From: [Clostridium] scindens | GTDB lineage: Bacteria; Bacillota; Clostridia; Lachnospirales; Lachnospiraceae | DNA length: 64,000 bases | Assembly (NCBI RefSeq): GCF_019597925.1 | Contig: NZ_CP080442.1 | Location: forward strand, 475,001-539,000 | Direction: 5' to 3' | Part shown: one piece after another, positions 26,792-35,069 of the stretch | Layout of the letters: every line of letters begins with the position of its first letter | Numbering within the stretch: position 1 is the stretch's first letter | Position numbers and translations under genes: made by a program | Notes under the pieces: model-generated | Database searches by the model: none | Seen by the model: only the letters and a program-made list of their open reading frames with translations | Told to the model about the DNA's origin: nothing

Positions 26792-28369
26792 ATGACTACG
26801 TATTTTGTTTCTATTGACATTGGAACTACTGGCACGAAGGCGATCGTCTTTGATAAAAAGGGAAATATCAAAGGCAGCGGGTCATTTGATACGCCTACCT
26901 ATTTCCCACGTCCCGGATATGCGGAACAGGAGACGCAAGAGATAGTAGAACTGCTATACAGCGCGACGAAATATGCCATCAATAATGCAGAAATCGATCC
27001 AAAGGACATCGAAGGAATTTCATTCTCCCACATGTGCTGCTCCTTCGTTCCTGTGGACCGGGAAGGAAACTACCTAAGCCGTTCTATTCTATGGAATGAC
27101 TTCCGTGGGGAAGAGATGTTCCCTTATATGAGGGAGCGTCTGGAGGCAAATGGCATCAGCGAGCTGGAAGATTATAACTTTACAGGCTATCCATTCGGAC
27201 CGCTGGCGACAACGCCGAAGTTCCTGTGGATTAAGAAGAATTGGCCGGAAATCTATGAAAAGACTTATAAGTTTATCGGGCTGGAGGCTGTAATGATCAG
27301 CGCGTTCACCGATAACATCGAGGAATACTGGGATGATAAGCCAGGCCTTACCTACACCAAGCTTTCGAATAATGACACGTTTGAATTAGATCCGAAGCGC
27401 GCAGAGATCTATGATATTGACATTAATAAATATCCTGGCCGCAAGAATCCGGGAGAATTCGTGGGGAGCGTGACCGAACGGGTAGCCAAACTGACAGGCC
27501 TGCTGGCCGGGACGCCGGTGTACTGCGGCGCCGGGGACCAGCGCTGCGCGGCAGTCGGCGCAGGCGTCGCAAAAGACGGCATGATCTCGGGCGTGCTTGG
27601 GACTGCGGGAGTAATCCATGCATACAGTTCGAAGCCAGTCAGGCATCCGGAAGGCAAGATATCCATTATGGGCCATGCAGGAACGGGACACTGGCAGGTG
27701 GAAGGCTCTTCCAACTCAGGAGCATCATCGCTTCGCTGGTACCGGGATGTATTCTGCCAGAATGAGGTAGGCTTCTCCAAGTTATCCGGCAAGGACATCT
27801 ATAGCATCATCAGCGATCTGGCAGCCAAGTCGCCGGTAGGCTCGAATGGCGTGATCTATGCTCCGTGGCTGGAAGGATGCGACTGTCCAAGGTTTGACGG
27901 CAATGGCCGGGCCACCTTTACAGGACTATCTTTTTCCCATAATAAGAATGATATTGCGCGGTCCGTGCTGGAAGGCGTCTGCTATGAGATGAAGAGCATG
28001 ATCGATGATGCGGACCGGACGCTTGGATTTAAGACGAAGACGCTTCGGACTGTGGGCGGCGGCGCAAAGTCGCGTCTGTGGAACCAGATTCAGGCGGATG
28101 TCTACAACAAACGGATCGAGACGCTTAAATGTCCGGAATCGACCGCGCTTGGAGCAGCAATGTTCGCGGCGATCGGCTCTGGCACTTACTCGGATATCCA
28201 CGAAGCAATCGACAATATGGTACAAGTCGACTATTGCCTCGAGCCTATCCCGGAAAATGTAAAACGATATGAAGAACTTTACAAGATATACACGGAACTG
28301 TATGAGGATTTGGCTGTGCGTGTATTTCCTGCAATCAAGAAATATCAGGACAGGTGTTTTGAAGGATAG
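26792..28369 (+). CDS. FGGY-family carbohydrate kinase (module 2)
   Basis: A 525-aa FGGY kinase. The start FVSIDIGTTGTKAIVFDKKG is the phosphate-1 motif, PGYAEQE follows near 43, and the signature region is GGGAKSRLWNQIQADVY (near 422) followed by STALGAAMFAAIGSGTY. GGAGGAAAAAAG precedes the ATG. It shares order, length and many blocks with the kinase at 22437 (for example EPIPENV near the end), so the two are paralogues that have diverged in the sugar-binding half. Confidence 0.88.
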   Translation: MTTYFVSIDIGTTGTKAIVFDKKGNIKGSGSFDTPTYFPRPGYAEQETQEIVELLYSATKYAINNAEIDPKDIEGISFSHMCCSFVPVDREGNYLSRSILWNDFRGEEMFPYMRERLEANGISELEDYNFTGYPFGPLATTPKFLWIKKNWPEIYEKTYKFIGLEAVMISAFTDNIEEYWDDKPGLTYTKLSNNDTFELDPKRAEIYDIDINKYPGRKNPGEFVGSVTERVAKLTGLLAGTPVYCGAGDQRCAAVGAGVAKDGMISGVLGTAGVIHAYSSKPVRHPEGKISIMGHAGTGHWQVEGSSNSGASSLRWYRDVFCQNEVGFSKLSGKDIYSIISDLAAKSPVGSNGVIYAPWLEGCDCPRFDGNGRATFTGLSFSHNKNDIARSVLEGVCYEMKSMIDDADRTLGFKTKTLRTVGGGAKSRLWNQIQADVYNKRIETLKCPESTALGAAMFAAIGSGTYSDIHEAIDNMVQVDYCLEPIPENVKRYEELYKIYTELYEDLAVRVFPAIKKYQDRCFEG

Positions 28370-28383
28370 GAAGGAGAATTCTT

Positions 28384-29535
28384 ATGGAGTTTACATTTTA
28401 TACTGCGGATAAAATTGTATTTAAGCGGGGCGCGCTTAAAGAAGCAGGGGATTACATCGCCAGGCTGGGCAAGAAGTTCCTGGTCATTATAGACCCATTC
28501 TTTGCGGAGAGTCCGGCAATGGAAGACTTGACGAGACAGCTGGAAGCGCTGGGAGCAGACTATCTGATCTTTAGCGAGGTCAGGGGAGAGCCCACCGTCG
28601 ATCTGGTGGATGAAGTCAGCAGACTGGCGCTTGCGAGCCAATGTGACGCCGTGATCTCCCTGGGAGGCGGAAGCTGCATTGATGTAGGAAAGGCTACGGC
28701 AGCCATCATCACCAATGGCGGCCCGGCAGTGGATTACCTAGAAGTGGTAGGAAAGGGGAAAAAGGTCACGGAGGCCCCGGTGCCCTTCGTTGCGATCCCA
28801 ACCACAGCGGGAACAGGCAGCGAAGTGACCAAGAATGCGGTGCTTGGCTCCAAGACGCAGGGATTCAAACGTTCTATGCGTGATGACAAGATGGTGGCTA
28901 CCATTGCTATCATAGACCCGGAACTGGATATGGGATGTCCACGGAAGGTTACGGCCACATCCGGGATAGATGCCCTGACGCATCTGATCGAGGCCTATAT
29001 TACTTTCCGCGCGACTCCGATCAGTGATGGACTGGCGCTTAAAGGCATCGAACTGGCGGGGAAATATCTGCAGAGAGCCTGCGACGACGGGAAAGACATG
29101 GAAGCGCGGGAAGGCATGTGCGCTGCGGCCCTGCTGGGTGGCATGGCATTTGCGAACTCGGGACTTGGCGCGGCTCATGGATTTGGCATGGCAGTAGGCA
29201 TACGCTACCATCTGCCTCATGGCGAGGCCTGCGGGATCGCCCTGCCTCATGTGGTACGCCTGAATGCAAAAGCATGTCCAAAGAAGATGGATAAGATCGG
29301 CGAGGCCCTGACGGGCAGACGATTTGACAAGGCAGGAGAGGGTACGCAGGCAGCGATAGATTTCCTGTTTGACCTGAATAAGGCAATCGGCATTGCGCCG
29401 GATTATAAATTCCTGAACGTACCTCCTGAGGAAGTGGCAGAGGTGGCATTGGGCAGCAGAGGGACGAGCATGACAAGTAATCCAGTTCAGCTGACAGACG
29501 AAGAGTTGATCGCATTTCTCCGGAACATTATGTAG
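28384..29535 (+). CDS. Iron-containing alcohol dehydrogenase (module 2)
   Basis: A 383-aa Fe-ADH of the same length as the one at 24031. It shares GGGSCIDVGKATAAIITNG, TTAGTGSEVTKNAVLGSK, GIDALTHLIEAY, RATPISDGLAL and HGFGMAVGIRYHLPHGEACG. Metal-binding residues are kept. GGAGAAT lies just before the ATG. The close match with module 1 points to duplication inside the operon. Different substrate stereochemistry is a reasonable reason to keep both. Confidence 0.88.
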   Translation: MEFTFYTADKIVFKRGALKEAGDYIARLGKKFLVIIDPFFAESPAMEDLTRQLEALGADYLIFSEVRGEPTVDLVDEVSRLALASQCDAVISLGGGSCIDVGKATAAIITNGGPAVDYLEVVGKGKKVTEAPVPFVAIPTTAGTGSEVTKNAVLGSKTQGFKRSMRDDKMVATIAIIDPELDMGCPRKVTATSGIDALTHLIEAYITFRATPISDGLALKGIELAGKYLQRACDDGKDMEAREGMCAAALLGGMAFANSGLGAAHGFGMAVGIRYHLPHGEACGIALPHVVRLNAKACPKKMDKIGEALTGRRFDKAGEGTQAAIDFLFDLNKAIGIAPDYKFLNVPPEEVAEVALGSRGTSMTSNPVQLTDEELIAFLRNIM

Positions 29536-29584
29536 CAGTTATGATTACCGTTTGTACAAAAGAGAAGATTTGGAGGAGAAAATT

Positions 29585-30298
29585 ATGTTATTGAAATTCC
29601 TATCTGAGTTAGTTGGTACATTTATTCTGATATTGTTAGGAGACGGCGTTGTTGCAAACGTTACGCTGAACAAGTCAGGCATGAAAGGCGGCGGCACGGT
29701 GCAGATCACGCTTGCCTGGGGGCTTGCGGTCATGGTTCCGGCGTTTATATTCGGCGCGGCGTCCGGCGCCCACTTTAATCCGGCCCTTACCCTGGCGCTT
29801 GCAGTGGAAGGAAGTGTTGCGTGGGCAGAAGTACCGTTTTATATCATCGGGCAGTTTGCGGGAGCGTTTCTGGGCGCGTGCTGCGTATACCTTCTGTTCA
29901 AAGGACAGTTTGATGCCACGGAAGATCCAAACACGAAACGAGGCGTATTCTGTACATCGCCTTCCATTCCGAACAAAGCCCTTAACATGCTCTCAGAGAT
30001 TGTGGCTACATTCGTGCTGGTATTTGCCATTAAGGGGATCGGACAGGTGTCCGGCATTGCAGGCGGCTTAAGCAATGTATTCGTCTTTGGCATCATCACT
30101 TCCATCGGCATGAGCCTTGGAGGCCTGACAGGATATGCCATCAATCCGGCCCGTGACTGGGGCCCGCGTATTGCCCATGCTTTGCTGCCGATCAAAGGAA
30201 AAGGCCCGTCTGGCTGGGACTATGCGGTTGTTCCAATGGTGGGACCGATTATCGGAGCGTTGCTTGCGGTTGGACTTTATGCGGTAATTCCGTGGTAA
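29585..30298 (+). CDS. MIP-family aquaglyceroporin
   Basis: A 237-aa channel protein of the glycerol facilitator type. The two pore motifs are present as FNPAL (near 66) and INPARD (near 190), the second followed by Asp as in glycerol-conducting members, and six membrane helices plus two half-helices are visible. ATG 29585 follows GGAGAAAATT. It gives the operon a facilitated route for small uncharged polyols; no other transporter is encoded in the operon. Gene symbol withheld because the substrate is not known. Confidence 0.88.
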   Translation: MLLKFLSELVGTFILILLGDGVVANVTLNKSGMKGGGTVQITLAWGLAVMVPAFIFGAASGAHFNPALTLALAVEGSVAWAEVPFYIIGQFAGAFLGACCVYLLFKGQFDATEDPNTKRGVFCTSPSIPNKALNMLSEIVATFVLVFAIKGIGQVSGIAGGLSNVFVFGIITSIGMSLGGLTGYAINPARDWGPRIAHALLPIKGKGPSGWDYAVVPMVGPIIGALLAVGLYAVIPW

Positions 30299-30338
30299 GA
30301 AACAGGATACATCAAGGTTAAGAAGAGGGGTGGCAAAG

Positions 30339-30779
30339 ATGAAGATTGCGATTGGATGCGATCCAAATGCACAGGAAGCAAAAGAAGAATTAATAAGATT
30401 TATCAAAGAAAAGAACTATGGCGAGGTGACGGATTTTGGAAGCACTGACCCAATCTACGCGAATACGGCGATCAAGGTCGCGGAGGCAGTAGCATCGAAG
30501 AAATATGACAGGGGAATCTTGATCTGTGGCACAGGCATAGGCATGTCAATCGCGGCAAATAAGGTAAAAGGCGTATACGCGGCGCTTCTATCGGACGTAT
30601 ATTCTGCGCAGCGGGCCCGCCTCAGCAACGATGCCAATGTAGCATGCATGGGTGCATTTACATCAGGAAGCAAGAACAGGGAGATGATGACGGAAGCGTT
30701 TCTTTCCAATGAATTCGTGCCAGGATGCTCATCCCAGCCGAAGGTTGAGGCGTTTGTCAGGTATGATAGCAAGAGATAA
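30339..30779 (+). CDS. Ribose-5-phosphate isomerase B/LacAB-family isomerase
   Basis: A 146-aa RpiB/LacA/LacB-type protein. It has IAIGCDPNAQEAKEEL at the start, GILICGTGIGMSIAANK near 65-81 (the P-loop-like phosphate and base region), and ARLSNDANVACMGAF near 97-111. ATG 30339 follows AGAGGGG; GTG 30330 is less likely. It interconverts aldose and ketose phosphates. RpiB also works on allose and other phosphates, so it may serve an unusual sugar here. Last enzyme gene of the operon; a terminator follows. Confidence 0.85.
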   Translation: MKIAIGCDPNAQEAKEELIRFIKEKNYGEVTDFGSTDPIYANTAIKVAEAVASKKYDRGILICGTGIGMSIAANKVKGVYAALLSDVYSAQRARLSNDANVACMGAFTSGSKNREMMTEAFLSNEFVPGCSSQPKVEAFVRYDSKR

Positions 30780-30807
30780 GAGGCAGTCTGATCATGAAAA
30801 AGACCGG

Positions 30808-30848
30808 TGCGGAAATATCTGTATCCATTCAGGTGTTTCCGCATTTTT
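30808..30848 (+). terminator. Terminator after the isomerase gene
   Basis: TGCGGAAA (30808-30815) pairs with TTTCCGCA (30836-30843) and is followed by TTTTT (30844-30848, apart from the A at 30843). It ends the long operon before the regulator gene. Confidence 0.75.
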
Positions 30849-30871
30849 AAATTCTTTCTCCCTTAATTCGC

Positions 30872-30900
30872 TTGCATGCTTTTAATTTAGCGGATATAAT
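30872..30900 (+). promoter_or_regulatory. Promoter of the GntR regulator gene
   Basis: TTGCAT (30872-30877), 17-bp spacer, TATAAT (30895-30900), 37 nt before the TTG start codon. No TGTATATACA operator is visible, so the regulator does not seem to be autoregulated through that motif. Confidence 0.6.
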
Positions 30901-30936
30901 GAAAGCAAAGTCTGAGGTTGAAATGGAGGTAGCAAA

Positions 30937-31680
30937 TTGACAGGCCTAAATTTAGATAGCCCCTGTCCGTTATATGTTCAACTGGAGAAAATCTTGCGTA
31001 AGAATATTGAAAAAGGCATTTGGAAAGAAGACGCAAGAATTCCATCTGAAAATGAATTAAGCAGAGAATATGGTTTAAGCAGGATGACTGTAAGGTCAGT
31101 TTTAAATAAATTGGCCCAGGAGGGCTTAATTTACCGGGTTCCGGGTAAGGGTACTTTTGTTAGTTCGAATAAAATTATAAGCAAGCCCCTTTCTCAGATG
31201 GGAATAAGAGACCAGCTTGAGAAGATGGGGTATGAAAATGAAACCAAATTGATTTATACGGATACTGTAGAATGCGATATCAAACTGGCAAGGAAGCTGA
31301 AAGTTAATATTGGCACTCCGCTTTATAAGATTAAGAGGGTAAGAAGCGTGAATGACGAGCCATTCAGCATACATCTGTCCTATATCCCAAAGCAGTGCTG
31401 CGAAGGGATCTTTGAGCGGGGATATGACTTTGAGCATATGCAGCTGTGCGATATCTTGAAGGAAGGATATGGCATCGAGCAGAACCAGATGGTTGAGACG
31501 CTGGAGATTGTCAATGCAAGGCCGGATGAGGCACAACTGCTGAATGTAGATGAGAATTATCCTTTGATCCACCTTGAAAACACTTTGTACTCCCAGATGG
31601 GAGAAGTGACGGAATATTCTTCCGTTCTTTTCCGGGGAGACAGGGTGAAGATTGAGATAAAGAATACGTATAGTTCATAA
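30937..31680 (+). CDS. GntR-family regulator, HutC/UTRA type
   Basis: A 247-aa regulator. Residues 1-72 are a GntR wHTH (YVQLEKILRKNIEKGIWKED, SENELSREYGLSRMTVRSVL, then the wing GLIYRVPGKGTFV). Residues ~90-240 are the UTRA effector domain (ending PLIHLENTLYSQMGEVTEYS). The start is a TTG after GGAGGTAGCAAA; no ATG is available. It is the probable sensor of the operon's substrate, binding the paired operators around the promoter at 16462. Confidence 0.88.
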   Translation: MTGLNLDSPCPLYVQLEKILRKNIEKGIWKEDARIPSENELSREYGLSRMTVRSVLNKLAQEGLIYRVPGKGTFVSSNKIISKPLSQMGIRDQLEKMGYENETKLIYTDTVECDIKLARKLKVNIGTPLYKIKRVRSVNDEPFSIHLSYIPKQCCEGIFERGYDFEHMQLCDILKEGYGIEQNQMVETLEIVNARPDEAQLLNVDENYPLIHLENTLYSQMGEVTEYSSVLFRGDRVKIEIKNTYSS

Positions 31681-31709
31681 GAATGACAGGGGCCTTGTGC
31701 CTCTGGTGC

Positions 31710-31738
31710 GGCCGACATCCTTGGATGCCGGCCTTTTT
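31710..31738. terminator. Shared terminator between convergent units
   Basis: GGCCGACATCC (31710-31720) pairs with GGATGCCGGCC (31723-31733) with one mismatch, then TTTTT. It lies between the GntR gene (plus) and the NhaC gene (minus) and probably serves the plus strand chiefly. Confidence 0.7.
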
Positions 31739-31746
31739 CTTATCTT

Positions 31747-33186
31747 TTAATGTGATTCTTCCAGAGTCCTTACCGGCTTGCCATCTGCGCCTTCGTATGC
31801 TCTGCCCCAGCCGGTTATTACGGAGAACAGCAGTACCAGGAACAACGAGAAGCAGTAAAACATGAATCCACTTACCTGAGTAACGGATAAGGCATCTGCA
31901 TACTCATATCCGGCTGTAAGGGAAGATCCGATGAATACGAATACGCTCAGAAACGGAACTGCCAGGACAATGGAATTGGCAAATCCATCCAGCAGATTGG
32001 CCCGGCGGTATGGATGCAGGCCGACGCGCTTCCCAATCTCGTTCTGGATCTTTCCAAAGGTGGCCATGGAGGCGCTGGTCACGCCGCCGAAGAACATGGT
32101 TGTGATGGAGATTCCAAGCATCATGGCAATCTCTGCGCCGCGGGTAGTCTGGCCAAACTTGCTGCCCAGGATCATATTGGTGATCTTCTCCAAAGCTCCG
32201 GCAGCAGTGAGTACGCCCATGATTCCATATACGGAAAGTACAAGGGTGATGGTTGCGATCATCCCATTGATGCCATCGGTAAGGAAGCCGGCAGGCGCGC
32301 CGTCCTTGACGGAAAGGATGCTGCTTGGGGTCAGAAGGTGGAATGCCATTCCTACGATGGTTCCCAGAATCAGTCCGACGGTAATGGCTTTATAAATATT
32401 TCTGGTTTTTACGGCGGTAACCAGCATCACCACTACAGGAACCAGCATGACCAGCGTGGCAGGGTTCATATTTTGGGAGAGTATCTCCTCTGCGCCGCTG
32501 CCAAGCGTTCCGCCGCCTCCAAAGATCCAGAACAGTACAAAAGAGACTGCGCCGGCAGCCAGCGAGTATTTCAATCGGCTGGTCACGCATCCGCCTACGT
32601 CAGCGAAGCCGGATTTTTTCGTGTATTCCTGGGTGCCCGCAGATATAATCGTCGTATCGGAGATAGGAGCCAGGTTATCGCCAAAGATTCCGCCGGATAC
32701 GATGGCGCCCGCCAGCGCGGCCGGATTGCTCCCCAGCAGGATGCCTGCTGCGTAGAAGATAGGGAAACAGGTGAACATGGTTCCCAGGGAGGAGCCGGTT
32801 GCGGATGCAATGATACATACGGCAAAAAAGGTAAATGCCGTAAATAAGCCGCCGCCCACATGCAGTTTATCGGCGAGCCATACAAAGCCGGTGGAAATAT
32901 TGGCAGCCTTGATCATGGCAGAAAACATGCCGATGATCAGCAGCAGGACGGCAACCGGGATGGCCTCTTTCGCGCCATCATAGACGGCTTCCCAGAAGCG
33001 GTCATAATGCCCTTTCTTAGTGAAGACAGCGCTGATCAGCAGTGCCACGAAGGCTCCCATTGCAAGCGCGTACATTTCAAATGCTTTCAATACGATAAAA
33101 TATAAGATGCAGAAGAATAGGAAGATGCATACTGGAAGGAATGCAACCATCCATCCTCCTCTGAATTCGAGTTTTTTCTTTTCCAT
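31747..33186 (-). CDS. NhaC-family Na+/H+ antiporter-type transporter
   Basis: A 479-aa membrane protein of the NhaC family with about 11-12 hydrophobic segments. Family landmarks include FAVCIIASATGSSLGTMF and GGIFGDNLAPISDTTIISAG near 165-185, and FFGGVTSASMATFGKIQNEI near 375. AAGGAGAAACACCTGAT precedes the ATG. It is the last gene of an operon led by a T-box, so it is more probably an amino acid or related solute transporter than a pH-homeostasis antiporter (inference from the leader). Confidence 0.85.
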   Translation of the reverse strand: MEKKKLEFRGGWMVAFLPVCIFLFFCILYFIVLKAFEMYALAMGAFVALLISAVFTKKGHYDRFWEAVYDGAKEAIPVAVLLLIIGMFSAMIKAANISTGFVWLADKLHVGGGLFTAFTFFAVCIIASATGSSLGTMFTCFPIFYAAGILLGSNPAALAGAIVSGGIFGDNLAPISDTTIISAGTQEYTKKSGFADVGGCVTSRLKYSLAAGAVSFVLFWIFGGGGTLGSGAEEILSQNMNPATLVMLVPVVVMLVTAVKTRNIYKAITVGLILGTIVGMAFHLLTPSSILSVKDGAPAGFLTDGINGMIATITLVLSVYGIMGVLTAAGALEKITNMILGSKFGQTTRGAEIAMMLGISITTMFFGGVTSASMATFGKIQNEIGKRVGLHPYRRANLLDGFANSIVLAVPFLSVFVFIGSSLTAGYEYADALSVTQVSGFMFYCFSLFLVLLFSVITGWGRAYEGADGKPVRTLEESH

Positions 33187-33210
33187 ATCAGGTGTTTCTC
33201 CTTTGTAGTG

Positions 33211-34266
33211 TTAACTTTGTTCCTCTTTCGTGATATTCATATGCATAATATTACGGTATTTTGAACCTACGGTACGCTCTAACTCAAACGGCTCGCCCTG
33301 TGGAGTCGGAAATTGCTTAAGGAACGTGCGGATTGTGTGAATATCGTTCTCAGACAGTTCAAACTTGAATATCTGCGCATTGGATTCTACGTGCCTGCTG
33401 TTGCGGACTCCGACGATAGCGCCGGCAACGCCGTCCTGGCTTAGGATGTACTTGGTTGCGACATTGGAAATGCTGGCGTCATATTTTTCCGCAATTCCTT
33501 TTAGAAGTACAAGCAATTCCTGGTAACCATCCCAGCCCAGAGAATCTTCGATGATCTGAAGGTATTTTACCTGGGAGCGGGTCTCGGGCTCCGCGGCTTT
33601 CCTGCCCATCCATTTCTCTGCCAGGAATCCGCCGGAGAGGGTTCCGTAGCATAATAGCTTGATATCATTTTCTTTGCAGTAGTCCAGCATCTTCCGCTCC
33701 GTACGGCGGTCAAATACGGAATACTGCGCCTGCATGGAGACTACCGGAATTCCGGCATCCACCAGTTCTTTTAAATGTGCCGTATCAAAGTTGGTCACGC
33801 CGATGTTGCGGATTTTCCCCTTTTCTTTTAAGCGCATCAGGTCGCCTGCCGTCTCGATGCATCCCGGAATATCATAGTCCCACCAGTGGAACTGCACCAG
33901 ATCCAGGGTGTCCCGGTTCAGGCGCATCAGGCTCCGGTCGATGATCTTTTCCGTAAATTCATAGTTTACCTGGCTTAAGTAATTAATATCTGGCACATAT
34001 TTCGTATGTATCTGGATATCGTCAGCGGAAAAGCCGTGGCCGTTCTTTAGTTCCGTTACGAACTGGCCGATGAATTCTTCCGCGCCTGTGTAGATATCCG
34101 CACAGTCAAACGTTGTAAATCCTTGCTCTACCAGCATGTGGAACGCTTTCATAACATCCTTAAGATCCAGGCTGCCCTGCAGGCTGTGGCCTTTCGAGAG
34201 CTGCCAGCAGCCATTTAACACCCTGCTGATCGTATAATCCTTGGCTAATTCCATTCTCTGTGTCAT
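33211..34266 (-). CDS. Aldo/keto reductase
   Basis: A 351-aa AKR barrel protein. It has the catalytic tetrad Asp and Tyr in FDCADIYTGAEEFIG (near 53-67), Lys in HTKYVPD near 93, and His in LVQFHWWDYD near 128. NIGVTNFD follows near 158, and the C-terminal cofactor region is GAIVGVRNSRHVESN near 295. Start at 34266 follows GGAGGG. It is 24 nt upstream of the transporter in the same operon. Substrate unknown. Confidence 0.87.
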   Translation of the reverse strand: MTQRMELAKDYTISRVLNGCWQLSKGHSLQGSLDLKDVMKAFHMLVEQGFTTFDCADIYTGAEEFIGQFVTELKNGHGFSADDIQIHTKYVPDINYLSQVNYEFTEKIIDRSLMRLNRDTLDLVQFHWWDYDIPGCIETAGDLMRLKEKGKIRNIGVTNFDTAHLKELVDAGIPVVSMQAQYSVFDRRTERKMLDYCKENDIKLLCYGTLSGGFLAEKWMGRKAAEPETRSQVKYLQIIEDSLGWDGYQELLVLLKGIAEKYDASISNVATKYILSQDGVAGAIVGVRNSRHVESNAQIFKFELSENDIHTIRTFLKQFPTPQGEPFELERTVGSKYRNIMHMNITKEEQS

Positions 34267-34292
34267 TTTCTTTCCCTCCATATCAAACTTAA

Positions 34293-34640
34293 TTAATCTT
34301 CATTTCCCTGATAAATATCTTCCACAGTACAATCGGCGTGGCTGAATGTCCGCTTACCAATCCTCGTAATCTTAAACCGCGCGCCGCAATTGGGATCTGG
34401 GCAGGCAATCACGCTGTCCGAGAGCATCCAGTCATTTTCATGCAGTTCTCTTTGCTTAGCCGGAAGAAGCGGAAGCAAGGCAGCAAGGGAATACATGGAA
34501 AATGAGGTGGTCTGCGGAAAGACCAGATTTTCTCCGATGACCAGGAAGTAGTCCCCCTCCTTATGGCTGCATACCATGGGCTTGTCTGAGGCAATAACCT
34601 CGACCTTTAGATCGTACAATGTAAATTCATCATGATTCAT
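34293..34640 (-). CDS. TIGR04076-family small protein
   Basis: A 115-aa protein with the TIGR04076 layout: an N-terminal strand YDLKVEVIASDKPMVCSHKE, then GDYFLVIGENLVFPQ, SMYSLAALLPLLPAK, and a C-terminal Cys-containing part (ACPDPNCGARFKITRI). The start at 34640 follows AAAGGATG. Function of the family is not established. It is the first gene behind the T-box and is followed by the reductase and transporter. Confidence 0.65.
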   Translation of the reverse strand: MNHDEFTLYDLKVEVIASDKPMVCSHKEGDYFLVIGENLVFPQTTSFSMYSLAALLPLLPAKQRELHENDWMLSDSVIACPDPNCGARFKITRIGKRTFSHADCTVEDIYQGNED

Positions 34641-34665
34641 AGATAAACATCCTTTCCAGTGAAAT

Positions 34666-34935
34666 AAAAAAACCTGTCCTTGAATAGATTCATTCAAGGA
34701 CAGGCATAAAACCTGCGGTACCACCTTGTTTGGTATAAAATATACCCTCTTTCACAGAGTGCCGTCACACTCCTGACCCTATAACGCTGGTCTTGCGTCT
34801 CAGTTACTTGATAAACGTTCACTTCGCCCTCCGAGGCCCACTTGCTGCTACTGACATCTGTCCGGCTTCCACCATCCCGGATTCGCTGAAGACCGTTGCA
34901 CAGCCTAACTTCCTCATCTGCGGTTTTAATTTTTA
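34666..34935 (-). promoter_or_regulatory. T-box leader (tRNA-sensing riboswitch)
   Basis: On the minus strand the conserved T-box sequence AGGTGGTACCGCA lies at 34714-34726. It is followed by a strong terminator, CCTGTCCTTGAAT (34673-34685) with ATTCAAGGACAGG (34692-34704) plus a run of seven U. Upstream, the Stem I-like segment includes GGGATGGTGGAAGCC. Uncharged tRNA would pair with the T-box and free transcription of the TIGR04076-AKR-NhaC operon. I could not assign the specifier codon with confidence; TGG or a nearby triplet in GCAAGTGGGCC is possible. Confidence 0.9.
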
Positions 34936-34937
34936 AC

Positions 34938-34967
34938 ATTATAGCACCGCCCAGCAGAAAATGTCAA
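34938..34967 (-). promoter_or_regulatory. Promoter of the T-box operon
   Basis: On the minus strand: TTGACA (34967-34962), 18-bp spacer, TATAAT (34943-34938), placing the transcript start just before the T-box leader. Confidence 0.75.
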
Positions 34968-35069
34968 CAATCAAAGCAGAAGAAGATAGTGAAAATGAGC
35001 CTTGTATATGCTATCATGGATTTAGTCGGGAAACGGCTATCTCTATCAGACGATCAGAAGGTGATACAT

